From Lachnospiraceae bacterium (GTDB lineage Bacteria > Bacillota > Clostridia > Lachnospirales > Lachnospiraceae): a DNA stretch of 64,000 bases. The notes under the pieces are model-generated. The model was not told where the DNA came from. It worked only from the letters and a program-made list of their open reading frames with translations, and did no database searches. How positions within the stretch are numbered: position 1 is the stretch's first letter; each line of letters begins with the position of its first letter. Of the stretch, positions 34,396-43,398 are shown one piece after another. The position numbers were made by a program, and so were the translations under genes. Where the stretch lies: contig JAILFK010000002.1 in assembly GCA_024697595.1 (NCBI GenBank), forward strand, positions 1 to 64,000, read 5' to 3'.

Positions 34396-35379
34396 ATGTT
34401 TGGTTTTGGACAATTAATCGAGATCCTCAAGAAGGATCCAAAGAAAATCGTTTTTACAGAGGGAACAGATGCTCGTATCTTAGAAGCTGCATCTCGTTTA
34501 TTGACAGGTAGATTCCTTCATCCAATCCTTATCGGAGCTGTTGATGATGTGAAGAAGGCTGCAGACGATGCTGGTTTCAATATCGATGGAGCTACAATTA
34601 TCGATCCACTTAACTATGACAAGATGGATGAGATGGTTGATTTATTCTGTGAGCTTCGTAAGAGCAAGGGTGTTACACCAGAGCAGGCTAGAGAGACACT
34701 CAAGGCTGCTAACTATTTTGGAACAATGCTTGTAAAGATGGGTGAGGCTGATTCACTTTTAGGTGGAGCAACTTATTCTACAGCAGATACAGTTCGTCCT
34801 GCATTACAGCTTATCAAGACTAAGCCAGGAAACAACATCGTATCATCTTGCTTTATTATGGTACGTCCTGGAGCTACAGGTGAGAACGAAGTTCTTGCTA
34901 TGGCTGACTGTGCTATCAACATTAAGCCATCTGAGGATGATCTTGTTGAGATCGCTTCAGAGACAGCTGACTGTGCTAAGATCTTCGGAGTAGATCCAAA
35001 GGTTGCATTCTTAAGCTACTCAACATTTGGCTCTGGAAAGGGTGAGGATGTTGACAAGATGAGAAATGCTTGTGAGAAGGCTAAGGCTGCCAGACCTGAC
35101 CTTGCTATCGATGGCGAGATTCAGTTTGATGCTGCAGTTTCTCCAAGAGTTGCACGTACAAAGTGCCCAGACTCAGCAGTAGCAGGATATGCTAACACAT
35201 TTATTTTCCCTGATATCAATGCAGGAAATATTGGTTACAAGATCGCTCAGAGACTTGGTAACTTCGAAGCATATGGACCAATCTTACTTGGACTTAATGC
35301 CCCAGTAAACGATCTTTCACGTGGATGCAACGCTGGTGAAGTTTATTCAATGGCTATCATCACAGCTGCACTTGCATAA
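34396..35379 (+). CDS. pta: Phosphate acetyltransferase
   Basis: Pta converts acetyl-CoA and phosphate to acetyl phosphate, leading to acetate and ATP. The 327-residue short-form protein has KIVFTEGTDARILEAA near residue 18, MLVKMGEADSLLGGATYST near residue 113, SSCFIMVRPGA near residue 154, GSGKGEDVDKMRNA near residue 212 and the C-terminal NVG-type INAGNIGYKIAQRLG. Its usual partner ackA is not next to it; a terminator follows. Codons are strongly biased, suggesting high expression. A butyryl-transferring relative is possible, but the motifs fit Pta. Confidence 0.93.
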   Translation: MFGFGQLIEILKKDPKKIVFTEGTDARILEAASRLLTGRFLHPILIGAVDDVKKAADDAGFNIDGATIIDPLNYDKMDEMVDLFCELRKSKGVTPEQARETLKAANYFGTMLVKMGEADSLLGGATYSTADTVRPALQLIKTKPGNNIVSSCFIMVRPGATGENEVLAMADCAINIKPSEDDLVEIASETADCAKIFGVDPKVAFLSYSTFGSGKGEDVDKMRNACEKAKAARPDLAIDGEIQFDAAVSPRVARTKCPDSAVAGYANTFIFPDINAGNIGYKIAQRLGNFEAYGPILLGLNAPVNDLSRGCNAGEVYSMAIITAALA

Positions 35380-35411
35380 AACAAAACATTTTATATAATA
35401 ATGGAATTTCA

Positions 35412-35447
35412 AAATCTCAGGTTTCACTATGGAGCCTGGGATTTTTT
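35412..35447 (+). terminator. Terminator of pta
   Basis: AAATCTCAGG (35412-35421) pairs with CCTGGGATTT (35435-35444) and runs into T6. Confidence 0.85.
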
Positions 35448-35518
35448 GTGTTAAAATATATTCATGAAAAATATTTAATTTTGAGGGTGTATTTTTTGTT
35501 TTTAAATGGGGGATAAAA

Positions 35519-38035
35519 ATGAAAATAGCAAGATGGGTTGAGGATATTACTATCATAGAAAATGTGATTTCCGTTCAAACTAATGATGTGGAAATTAGAG
35601 TAAGCGCTTTGACGGAGGATATTCTTCGTATAAGGGCTGGATTTGATGGAGATTTTACCGAGGAGTCCTACGATTTGACAATGACTGCTTGGCCTGATTT
35701 GATGGATGATTACATGGTGGGATACCGTCGGAGAGTTTCTTTAGTCGACGTAAATATTGGTGAGGAAAATGATAGTGTATCCACCTTTACCATGGGACAT
35801 TTTATGGTTGAAATCCATCACAATCCATTTCTTTTGCAAGTGCTGGATCTTGAGGGCAATATTTTACATGAAGATATAGAAAAAAGAGGTTGGATGCTAG
35901 ATTCCAACAATAGAAGAATTCACGCTTCTGTTATTGAAACAGGAGATCATTTCTACGGGTTTGGGGAGAGAACCGGACACCTAAATAAAAAGGGGAAACT
36001 TATGACCTTTTCTCCTGGAGACTGTATGGGTTACGACCCTATTGAGACAGATCCTCTCTATAAACATATTCCTTTTTACATAAAACTAAATGATAGAACA
36101 AAGCGGGCAGTGGGTTATTTCTACCACAATACCTACGAGTGCGATTTTAACATGGGTAGAAGTCACAGCAATTATGTGAAGCATCACAGCATCTATAGAA
36201 CGGACGGTGGGGATATAGATTTGTTTTTGATTGCAGGACCCAAGGTTCGAGATGTTATCCGTCGTTATACAGATTTGACAGGTAAGAGCGCTATGCTTCC
36301 TAAGGCCGCACTTGGCTATCTTGGAAGTTCTATGTACTATGCAGAACTTCCTAAGGATGCGGATCAGGGAATTATAGATTTTGTGGACACTGCGAAGAAA
36401 GAAGATATTCCAGTAGATGGATTTCAACTGTCAAGCGGTTATTGTAACATCGCCACAGCGGAGGGGCTAAAAAGATGTACCTTCACTTGGAACAGAGATA
36501 GATTTAGTGATCCTGAGAAATTTTTTGCGGAGATGGATAGGCGGGGGATTACTGTTTCTCCAAATGTAAAGCCGGCAATGTTGCTTTGTCATCCTCTAAA
36601 TCAGGAGATGGCAGCCCGGGGGCTTTTTGTAAAAGATTCCAAGGAGGAAGTTCCTGCCATTGGTTTATGGTGGGGCGGCGATGGCAACTATGTGGATTTT
36701 ACAAGTGCCGCCAACAGAGAGACATGGAAAAAATATTTAACAGAAAATGTATTAGACTATGGCGCCACGTCCATATGGAATGATAATTGCGAGTACGATG
36801 GAGTAACTGACAAGGATGCTCGAGTTTGCTTTGAGGGCAAGGGTGCTACTGTGGGTCAGGTGAAATCTGAGATGGCTAATATCATGTGTCACGTGGCGGT
36901 GGAGGCCATAAAGGAGTCTTATCCTAATACGAGACCTTTTGTGGTTTGTAGAAGTGGACATGCAGGGATACAGAGGTATGCTCAGACTTGGGCTGGAGAT
37001 AATTACACCAGTTGGGAGAGTCTGCGCTACAATATTGCAACTATTCTGGGCATGAGCTTAAGCGGTGTTGCAAATCAAGGTTGCGATATAGGTGGATTCT
37101 ATGGCTCTGCTCCAGAGGAAGAACTGCTTCTTAGATGGGTTCAAAATGGTATTTTTCAACCGAGATTTTCCATTCATTCCACCAATACAGACAACACAGT
37201 GACTGAAGCTTGGATGTATGAAAATACCAAGAAGTATGTGGTTGAAGCCATTAAATTGAGATATAGACTTATGCCTTATCTATATTCTCTTATGCGTCGG
37301 GCGGCAGTTACTGGTTTGCCTATTATGGAGCCGCTGTTAAGTGCTTATCAGGATGATGTAAATGTCTATGATGAAGATGTAAACTTTATGGAGGGCGATT
37401 CCTTGTTGGTGGCAAATGTTGTAATAAAGGGTGCTACCACAAGAGAAATATATTTTCCGGAGGGCTATAGATTTTATGACTACAGAACTTACGAAAAGTA
37501 TGAAGGTGGTAAGATTTATGAGTTGCCGGTGGATATAAGCTCTATTCCTATGTTTATCAAGGAAGGTGGAATTGTCACAGAGAGTGCGAATCAAATTTAT
37601 AATTTGTCAAATGAGAAAATCACGGATTTGAAAATTATCTGTGCGCCACTTGAAAATAGTGATGAGGTAAATGTTTTTGAATTATATGATGACGATGGAA
37701 AAACTATGAATTATGAAAAAGGCGAGTATAGCCTCACAGAAATAAATATGAGTTCAGGTGAAGTAGTGACGCTTCAATTCAAGACCTGTGGGGATTATGT
37801 TGCTCCTGTGGAAAATATTTTCATAGATATGATTCATAAAAAGTCTTGCCCATATTCAGTTGAAGTTGATGGGGATGAGATAACACATTTTACATATAAG
37901 GAGAAATTTGATGAGAGCCTAGAGGGCTGGTATTACGATATGACATTGGGATGTGTGAAAATCAAATATCCAAAGAACAAGGATAATTATGATGTGAAAG
38001 TAGATTTTAGAAATAAAGACCTGTTGGGCATGTAA
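35519..38035 (+). CDS. Glycoside hydrolase family 31 (alpha-glucosidase/alpha-xylosidase type)
   Basis: The 838-residue protein has the GH31 plan: N-terminal beta-sandwich (FYGFGERTGHLNKKG near residue 144), TIM barrel from about residue 255 and C-terminal sheet domains. The nucleophile region reads ATSIWNDNCEYDG near residue 417, and the barrel ends with QTWAGDNYTSWESLRYNIAT and GCDIGGFYG near residue 520, whose Asp residues bind the sugar. There is no signal peptide, so it works on imported oligosaccharides. Alpha-glucosidase, xylosidase or transglucosidase activity cannot be told apart by eye. A GGGGG site precedes the ATG. Confidence 0.92.
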   Translation: MKIARWVEDITIIENVISVQTNDVEIRVSALTEDILRIRAGFDGDFTEESYDLTMTAWPDLMDDYMVGYRRRVSLVDVNIGEENDSVSTFTMGHFMVEIHHNPFLLQVLDLEGNILHEDIEKRGWMLDSNNRRIHASVIETGDHFYGFGERTGHLNKKGKLMTFSPGDCMGYDPIETDPLYKHIPFYIKLNDRTKRAVGYFYHNTYECDFNMGRSHSNYVKHHSIYRTDGGDIDLFLIAGPKVRDVIRRYTDLTGKSAMLPKAALGYLGSSMYYAELPKDADQGIIDFVDTAKKEDIPVDGFQLSSGYCNIATAEGLKRCTFTWNRDRFSDPEKFFAEMDRRGITVSPNVKPAMLLCHPLNQEMAARGLFVKDSKEEVPAIGLWWGGDGNYVDFTSAANRETWKKYLTENVLDYGATSIWNDNCEYDGVTDKDARVCFEGKGATVGQVKSEMANIMCHVAVEAIKESYPNTRPFVVCRSGHAGIQRYAQTWAGDNYTSWESLRYNIATILGMSLSGVANQGCDIGGFYGSAPEEELLLRWVQNGIFQPRFSIHSTNTDNTVTEAWMYENTKKYVVEAIKLRYRLMPYLYSLMRRAAVTGLPIMEPLLSAYQDDVNVYDEDVNFMEGDSLLVANVVIKGATTREIYFPEGYRFYDYRTYEKYEGGKIYELPVDISSIPMFIKEGGIVTESANQIYNLSNEKITDLKIICAPLENSDEVNVFELYDDDGKTMNYEKGEYSLTEINMSSGEVVTLQFKTCGDYVAPVENIFIDMIHKKSCPYSVEVDGDEITHFTYKEKFDESLEGWYYDMTLGCVKIKYPKNKDNYDVKVDFRNKDLLGM

Positions 38036-38041
38036 ATATGC

Positions 38042-38218
38042 CTACTTGTCGATATGTAACTCGTATTTGTCGTTGAATACCCATACTCTTTTGGTTGAAT
38101 ATTCGTGGAAATTGATGCATTTACCATGTTCTATTTCCAATTCGATTACTCGGTCCATATCAAGTTCCGCAGCTTCTAATATTTGATTGGCTGTTTGTTG
38201 AATTGTATTTGGATTCAT
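38042..38218 (-). CDS. Small conserved-looking protein of unknown function
   Basis: The 58-residue acidic protein (MNPNTIQQTANQILEAAELD ... RVWVFNDKYELHIDK) converges on the GH31 gene with six bases between stop codons. ATG 38218 is preceded by AGAGGT at six bases, which is the reason to call it real; an ATG ten codons upstream lacks such a site. A helical N-terminal half is followed by a short beta-rich tail. I recognise no family. Confidence 0.55.
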   Translation of the reverse strand: MNPNTIQQTANQILEAAELDMDRVIELEIEHGKCINFHEYSTKRVWVFNDKYELHIDK

Positions 38219-38390
38219 GGGGTTACCTCTGTGAAATGTTTTCGCCAAATAATGCTTATCAGTTTATTAGTATTCTAATTATATAACAAAAATGGATGGC
38301 AAATATAACAAAAATAAATATAAAAATCTATAAATATTTCCTTGGGAATGATTATATACAATTATTGTGAAAATAAAATGTCTTGAATCT

Positions 38391-38398
38391 GATATAAT
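38391..38398 (+). promoter_or_regulatory. Extended -10 promoter of recJ
   Basis: TGATATAAT ends at 38398 (TATAAT 38393-38398). No strong -35 is present, as expected for an extended -10 promoter. The start codon is 31 bases downstream. Confidence 0.5.
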
Positions 38399-38428
38399 GG
38401 GACAAATGCTAGAAAGAAGGAAAAGCGG

Positions 38429-40147
38429 ATGTCAAAATGGTTTGTATACAACAAGAAAGCTGATTTTAAGGCACTAGGAGAAAAATATAATATAGATCAA
38501 GTTGTGGCAAGAATTATCGTAAATAGGGATGTTAAAGAGGAAGATATGGGAGAGTATCTTAGTCCCACAAAAGAGTATTTACATGATGGTTCAACCATGA
38601 AAGATATGAAGCAGGGTGTAAATATAATCAAGAACGCTATTGATGAAAACAAGAAGATACGCATTATAGGAGATTATGATGTGGATGGAATTCAGTCGAC
38701 ATATATTTTACATCAAGGACTTTTGCGCGTGGGCGCTAGCGTGGATTATGCTATCCCGGATCGAGTGGAAGATGGTTATGGAATAAATGTAAATATGGTT
38801 GAAGCTGCAAAGGAAAATGGCGTGGAAACTATTATTACATGTGATAACGGAATTGCTGCCAGGGATGCTATAAAACGCGCCAAGGAATTGGGGATGCAGG
38901 TGGTTGTGACAGATCATCATGAGATTCCCTTTGAGGATGTTGATGGAAAAAGAAGGTATATATTACCTGAGGCGGATGCGGTTATCAATCCTCATCAGGT
39001 GGATTGCAATTATCCTTTTGATAAATTGTGCGGTGCTGCAGTTGCCTGGAAATTTATTGAACAGTTATATGAGGCCTGCGGATTGACCAGGGAGGATGCA
39101 TATGTATTTATTGAAAATGCTGCCTTTGCCACAGTGTGCGATGTGATGGAGTTGGTGGGGGAGAATAGAACCATTGTAAAACTGGGATTGAATAAGTTGA
39201 ACGCAACGAAGAATATGGGGATAGAGACCTTGATTCGAAGATGTGGTTTGGAGGATACTGATTTAAATTCCTATCATTTAGGGTTCGTGTTAGGACCTTG
39301 TCTAAATGCCAGTGGAAGATTGGATTCCGCAACTGTAGCCATTGAATTATTGGAGACCACCTCACCTATTCAAGCTGCCCAGTTGGCAGAGAAATTGCAG
39401 CAGCTGAATGAGGAAAGAAAGACCATGACGGAGATCGGCATTAAGAATGCCCAAGAGGCAATAGAACGAGAAGGCATGGAGGAGGATGTGGTTTTGGTGA
39501 TATATTTGCCAGATATCCACGAGAGTGTGGCAGGAATTATCGCTGGGCGAATTAGAGAACGCTATGAGAGGCCGGTATTCGTTTTGGTAAATGCTGCAGA
39601 TGGAGACGGAGTGAAGGGCTCAGGCAGGTCGTTAGATGGTTATTCCATGTATGAGAAAATGTGTGAGTGCAAGGATCTGCTTACTAAGTTTGGCGGTCAT
39701 CCAAAGGCAGCAGGACTTTCTCTCCCAAAGGAAAATGTCGAAAAATTTAGACGTGCTTTAAATGAAAATGCTGGAGTTACATTGTCGGAGGTTGAGGAAA
39801 AAGTACACATTGATGTACCGATGCCTTTTGGTTATATATCGGAAAAACTTATAGAACAAATGGATGTGCTAGAACCCTTTGGAAATGCCAATAGCAAACC
39901 TGTATTTGCGCAAAAGGATGTACGAGTAATAAGCAAGAAAAATATTGGTAAAACAGGCCAGTTTTTAAAAATGGTTTTAAGGGATGCCAATGGTGCGGAT
40001 ATTGATGCCCTATATTTTGGTGACATAGATAAAATTGAAAATGTTCTATCTCAAAAAAATAATTGCATGAATATATTGTACTATCCACAAATCAATGAAT
40101 ACAGAGGTGTGAAAAGCGTCCAAATTGTGGTGAGTGATATTGCATAA
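38429..40147 (+). CDS. recJ: Single-stranded-DNA-specific exonuclease RecJ
   Basis: RecJ degrades single-stranded DNA 5' to 3' in recombination and mismatch repair. The 572-residue protein has the DHH-family motifs: IIGDYDVDGIQSTYIL near residue 74, ITCDNGIAARDA near residue 136, VVTDHHEIPFEDV near residue 158, and LNASGRLDSA near residue 288. The DHHA1 motif KGSGRSLDGYSMYE and KFGGHPKAAGLSL follow near residue 395-430. It has an OB-fold at the C-terminus and lacks extra Firmicute domains. Confidence 0.93.
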   Translation: MSKWFVYNKKADFKALGEKYNIDQVVARIIVNRDVKEEDMGEYLSPTKEYLHDGSTMKDMKQGVNIIKNAIDENKKIRIIGDYDVDGIQSTYILHQGLLRVGASVDYAIPDRVEDGYGINVNMVEAAKENGVETIITCDNGIAARDAIKRAKELGMQVVVTDHHEIPFEDVDGKRRYILPEADAVINPHQVDCNYPFDKLCGAAVAWKFIEQLYEACGLTREDAYVFIENAAFATVCDVMELVGENRTIVKLGLNKLNATKNMGIETLIRRCGLEDTDLNSYHLGFVLGPCLNASGRLDSATVAIELLETTSPIQAAQLAEKLQQLNEERKTMTEIGIKNAQEAIEREGMEEDVVLVIYLPDIHESVAGIIAGRIRERYERPVFVLVNAADGDGVKGSGRSLDGYSMYEKMCECKDLLTKFGGHPKAAGLSLPKENVEKFRRALNENAGVTLSEVEEKVHIDVPMPFGYISEKLIEQMDVLEPFGNANSKPVFAQKDVRVISKKNIGKTGQFLKMVLRDANGADIDALYFGDIDKIENVLSQKNNCMNILYYPQINEYRGVKSVQIVVSDIA

Positions 40148-40191
40148 AACTCTTTAATTAATTACAATAATAGACATCGGGGGACATTTGT

Positions 40192-41142
40192 ATGTTTGGA
40201 AATAAAGGTGTTAAAGAACAACTTCAAAAAGCAGAAAAAATAAGCGCACAATCTATGGAGACGTTGGGCGAAGTCACATCTCATGTGGCTGATATCAGAG
40301 TGGAAATAGATCAGTTGAATATGAGCGCCAGCAGAATGGACCATAGTTTGACCAAGGTGGTGGATTGCACCAAGGAAGCTAGAGATTGTAATGAAGAGAT
40401 TCAAGATAAATTGCAGGACATGCAAGATATGGCAGGTCAGGTGGTTGAGCAGGGACAGCATGTTGCAAAAGAGTACAAAAGTCAAAGAGAATTTGTATCT
40501 AAGCAGAAAGAAGAACTGTCAGATCTTATAGAAGATGGTAAGAATTATACTAAATTATCAAAGTCCATCTCAGAAAATTCAAAAAAGCAAGAAGAACAAT
40601 TGGTGGCGTTGATGGCAGAGATAACAAGCATTCGAACTGTTGTGAACAACATTGGAGCTATGGCTTTGGATGCAGCTATTGAGGCGGGCCGATTGGGCGA
40701 ACAGGGTATGAATTTTGTCAAGGCTGCTGAAAATATACGTCAAGTGACAGGTGAGTTTGGCGAGAAGACAGAGGAACTTCAGATGAGTTTGCAGGAGATG
40801 CAGCAAACTCATCAAATGTCACAGCAGGATACTAATAAGTTTATTTCCTTGGTGAAAGATAATAATAAGACGGCGCAAAACTTAATGAATGCTGCAGAGA
40901 AAAACGAGAAAAAGGAAGCGGCGGATTGTGAAATATTAGATGAATATCTAGATGAAATAAAAGGTCTTCAAAGCGAGATTGTTGACATGAATGACAGAAG
41001 TATAAAAAAGCAGGAAACCATATTGAACGAGATGGAGAGTATTGGTTCTTGTTATATGGAACAACAAGAGAGCGCAACGAAGATTGAGGAAGCTTTAATC
41101 AAGATGAAACAGAGCTTAGAAAATGTTGAAAAAGAAAATTAA
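40192..41142 (+). CDS. Soluble methyl-accepting-chemotaxis-like signalling protein
   Basis: The 316-residue protein is almost entirely coiled coil with no membrane segment or sensor domain. Residues about 140-195 (NIGAMALDAAIEAGRLGEQG then NFVKAAENIRQV) correspond to the hairpin tip of chemoreceptors, normally [20 protein letters not shown] followed by VAEEVR. The match is clear but degenerate, so CheA/CheW coupling is uncertain. No chemotaxis genes are nearby; it follows recJ by 44 bases and may share its transcript. It could be a cytosolic receptor fragment or a repurposed scaffold. Confidence 0.7.
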   Translation: MFGNKGVKEQLQKAEKISAQSMETLGEVTSHVADIRVEIDQLNMSASRMDHSLTKVVDCTKEARDCNEEIQDKLQDMQDMAGQVVEQGQHVAKEYKSQREFVSKQKEELSDLIEDGKNYTKLSKSISENSKKQEEQLVALMAEITSIRTVVNNIGAMALDAAIEAGRLGEQGMNFVKAAENIRQVTGEFGEKTEELQMSLQEMQQTHQMSQQDTNKFISLVKDNNKTAQNLMNAAEKNEKKEAADCEILDEYLDEIKGLQSEIVDMNDRSIKKQETILNEMESIGSCYMEQQESATKIEEALIKMKQSLENVEKEN

Positions 41143-41164
41143 ATAAAGTGGAGGGGGATTTGTG

Positions 41165-42106
41165 ATGAGAAAAGAGGAGTTTACATTTAAATCATCAAAC
41201 AATGTAAGTGAAATCCATGCGGTAAAATGGCAACCTGATACCGAACCGGTTGCAGTCATTCAATTAGTGCATGGAATGGTCGAGTATATTGAGAGATATA
41301 CAGATTTTGCGGAGTTCCTTGTGAGCAAGGGGTTCATTGTTGTGGGACATGACCATGTGGGGCATGGACATTCCATGGCAAATATCGAAGAGGCAGGTTA
41401 TATGTATAGCGATCATCCGAGTGAGATTATGGTGGATGATATGTTTGAAATGTATAAATTGACTCAGCCTAAATATGAGAACTTACCATATTTTATTTTA
41501 GGGCATAGTATGGGGTCATATATGCTTCGTATGTTTTTGTGTAAGTATGCCAATGATTTGAAAAATATATCTGGTGCCATAATTATGGGTACTGGCTCAG
41601 AGGCGGATGGAACAATCAAGGCAGGTCTTAAGATTATCAATTTAATTGGAAAAATCAAGGGTGAGAACTATAGAAGTACCTTTGTGAGAAATATGACTTA
41701 TGGTGCTCCTTACAAACAATTTGATTGTACAGGAGCGAATCCTGAAAACAGTTGGTTGACCAAGGATACAAATATTGTAATGTCATATTATGATGATCCA
41801 TATTGTTCATTTATTTTCCCAATCCATGCATATAGAGGCCTTTTGGAATCTACAGCTTATGATAATGATATGGACAATATTAATAAGATGCGCAAAGATA
41901 TGCCAATATTTTTTGTGTCAGGAGAATGTGATCCTGTGGGAAACTTAGGCAAGGGTGTTCAGGAGGCATGTGATAAGTTCAAGGCTGCTGGCATGGAGGA
42001 TGTGACTATGAAGTTGTATCCAAATGATCGTCATGAAATTTTAAATGAGTTGGATCGTGATGTGGTTTACAACGATATTTATCAGTGGATGACATCAAAG
42101 ATGTAA
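41165..42106 (+). CDS. Alpha/beta hydrolase, monoacylglycerol-lipase-like
   Basis: A 313-residue cytosolic serine hydrolase with the oxyanion segment QLVHGMVEYIERY near residue 36, GHDHVGHG near residue 65, the nucleophile elbow FILGHSMGSYMLRM near residue 114, the acid in VSGECDPVGN near residue 258 and the base in YPNDRHEILNE near residue 285. This is the lysophospholipase/monoglyceride-lipase pattern. ATG 41165 has GAGGGGG eight bases upstream; a GTG three bases earlier is less likely. It is the third hydrolase of this fold in the window and resembles the one at 7264. Confidence 0.85.
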   Translation: MRKEEFTFKSSNNVSEIHAVKWQPDTEPVAVIQLVHGMVEYIERYTDFAEFLVSKGFIVVGHDHVGHGHSMANIEEAGYMYSDHPSEIMVDDMFEMYKLTQPKYENLPYFILGHSMGSYMLRMFLCKYANDLKNISGAIIMGTGSEADGTIKAGLKIINLIGKIKGENYRSTFVRNMTYGAPYKQFDCTGANPENSWLTKDTNIVMSYYDDPYCSFIFPIHAYRGLLESTAYDNDMDNINKMRKDMPIFFVSGECDPVGNLGKGVQEACDKFKAAGMEDVTMKLYPNDRHEILNELDRDVVYNDIYQWMTSKM

Positions 42107-42140
42107 TTGTAATTCGAATAAAAATAGAGAAAATATTAAA

Positions 42141-42192
42141 CCCTAGAAGAAGGCGGTTAAAAAGTGATAACCAAAATCTTCTAGGGCTTTAT
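42141..42192. terminator. Terminator after the hydrolase gene
   Basis: CCCTAGAAGA (42141-42150) pairs with TCTTCTAGGG (42177-42186); an inner GGTTA/TAACC hairpin extends it. A short T-run follows on the plus strand, and the A-rich left flank could terminate the converging minus-strand gene. Confidence 0.75.
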
Positions 42193-42227
42193 ATATGTTT
42201 TCAAAAATTATTTTAAATATATATTGA

Positions 42228-43280
42228 TTAAACCTTCTTGCTTAGGAAAGATAAAATGACTCGAAGTGGTTTGAAGTCGTCTTGTATCTCTTCTACCTTA
42301 AGACGATTCTCCTCGTTAAAGCCAACAAGTATATTATGATTTGCTTCCGCAAGGTAATCCATAATACCATCAATATCAGATTTTACATTTTTCGGACATT
42401 TTATATAATGCCTGTTGGTGGCAGCAATATGAAGTGTATAAGAAATGCTGAAATGGTGCCACATAAATTTATGCAAAGTTGAATACTTATATATCCATAT
42501 AATCTGATCAATAGGAACTATGGCAATTCCGTATTTAGAGGTTTCAATAAAATAATGTTCTGTTATAAACATATCCTCTGTTGCAAGCTGAGGTAGGGTA
42601 GCTAATTCTTCCTCTGCCTGAGCTAGTATTTTTTTAGGGTTGCCATAGGCTCTTAACTTCTGAATTGGATAAGAGTACGCAGGGAACAATATATACATTA
42701 TATAAATGATGATGTTACATATTGCAAATAGTCCTGTAAAGGCATACACAAACAAGAATAATCTAGTTCTTAGGTCTGTTGCAGCAGGCTCGGATAACAT
42801 ATATTTTGATACAGTGGAATGTATTCCATCTGCGTCCCAATTTAAATCTACGGCCAAAGAATCAAGAAGCAGATCCAAGGCGCGAGAGTTATATGTTATC
42901 TTGGCAGGAACATCAATATTTTCTATATATGGAATTCCTTGCTCACATGTTTTAGGTGACAATAGAAGGAAGATGCATTGATCATTTACCATAGTGTAGT
43001 AGTAATATCCTTCCGTTCCAAATATCCATTCTTTTGTATACCCTGTAAAATATAAATTTGATAAATTGATATTGATATATTCCGTTTTATCTTTTTGTAA
43101 TTTCTCTAGACTAAAGCCAGCTTCTGTAGAATTAACTTTAGTGGGTGCAGCCATCTGTGTAACCGGCATGGCAAAGGTTAAAATCAATATAAAAATCAAA
43201 TATAAAATTGGCGATATGATTCGTTGTTTATAAAAACTTTGAATGTTTTTTACTATATAATGCTCAAGATTATTAATCAT
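42228..43280 (-). CDS. Membrane protein of unknown function (DUF6709-like)
   Basis: The 350-residue protein has one hydrophobic segment near the N-terminus (SPILYLIFILILTFA, about residues 22-40) and another pair-like stretch near 180-212 (LFVYAFTGLFAICNIIIYIM then YILFP). An extracytoplasmic domain of about 140 residues lies between them, and a cytosolic C-terminal domain of about 135 residues follows. The pattern recalls DUF6709 proteins of Lachnospiraceae, tentatively. ATG 43280 is chosen because a longer reading would overlap the divergent methyltransferase; no clear ribosome site is visible, so the start is uncertain. Confidence 0.6.
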   Translation of the reverse strand: MINNLEHYIVKNIQSFYKQRIISPILYLIFILILTFAMPVTQMAAPTKVNSTEAGFSLEKLQKDKTEYININLSNLYFTGYTKEWIFGTEGYYYYTMVNDQCIFLLLSPKTCEQGIPYIENIDVPAKITYNSRALDLLLDSLAVDLNWDADGIHSTVSKYMLSEPAATDLRTRLFLFVYAFTGLFAICNIIIYIMYILFPAYSYPIQKLRAYGNPKKILAQAEEELATLPQLATEDMFITEHYFIETSKYGIAIVPIDQIIWIYKYSTLHKFMWHHFSISYTLHIAATNRHYIKCPKNVKSDIDGIMDYLAEANHNILVGFNEENRLKVEEIQDDFKPLRVILSFLSKKV

Positions 43281-43335
43281 ATTTTTAAGTATATGATTTA
43301 GAACAAGAATAATCAAGGCAAAGTGCCTATCTTCT

Positions 43336-43371
43336 TTGCATTTGCTATAAAATATGGTAGTATAGCAAATG
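43336..43371 (+). promoter_or_regulatory. Promoter and 11-base inverted repeat upstream of the methyltransferase
   Basis: TTGCAT (43336-43341), a 16-base spacer and TAGTAT (43358-43363) form a promoter. A perfect 11-base inverted repeat, CATTTGCTATA (43339-43349) and TATAGCAAATG (43361-43371), overlaps both hexamers, the arrangement expected for a repressor operator between divergent genes. Confidence 0.55.
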
Positions 43372-43398
43372 GGAAAAAATGTCTTTTGGAGGATGATT

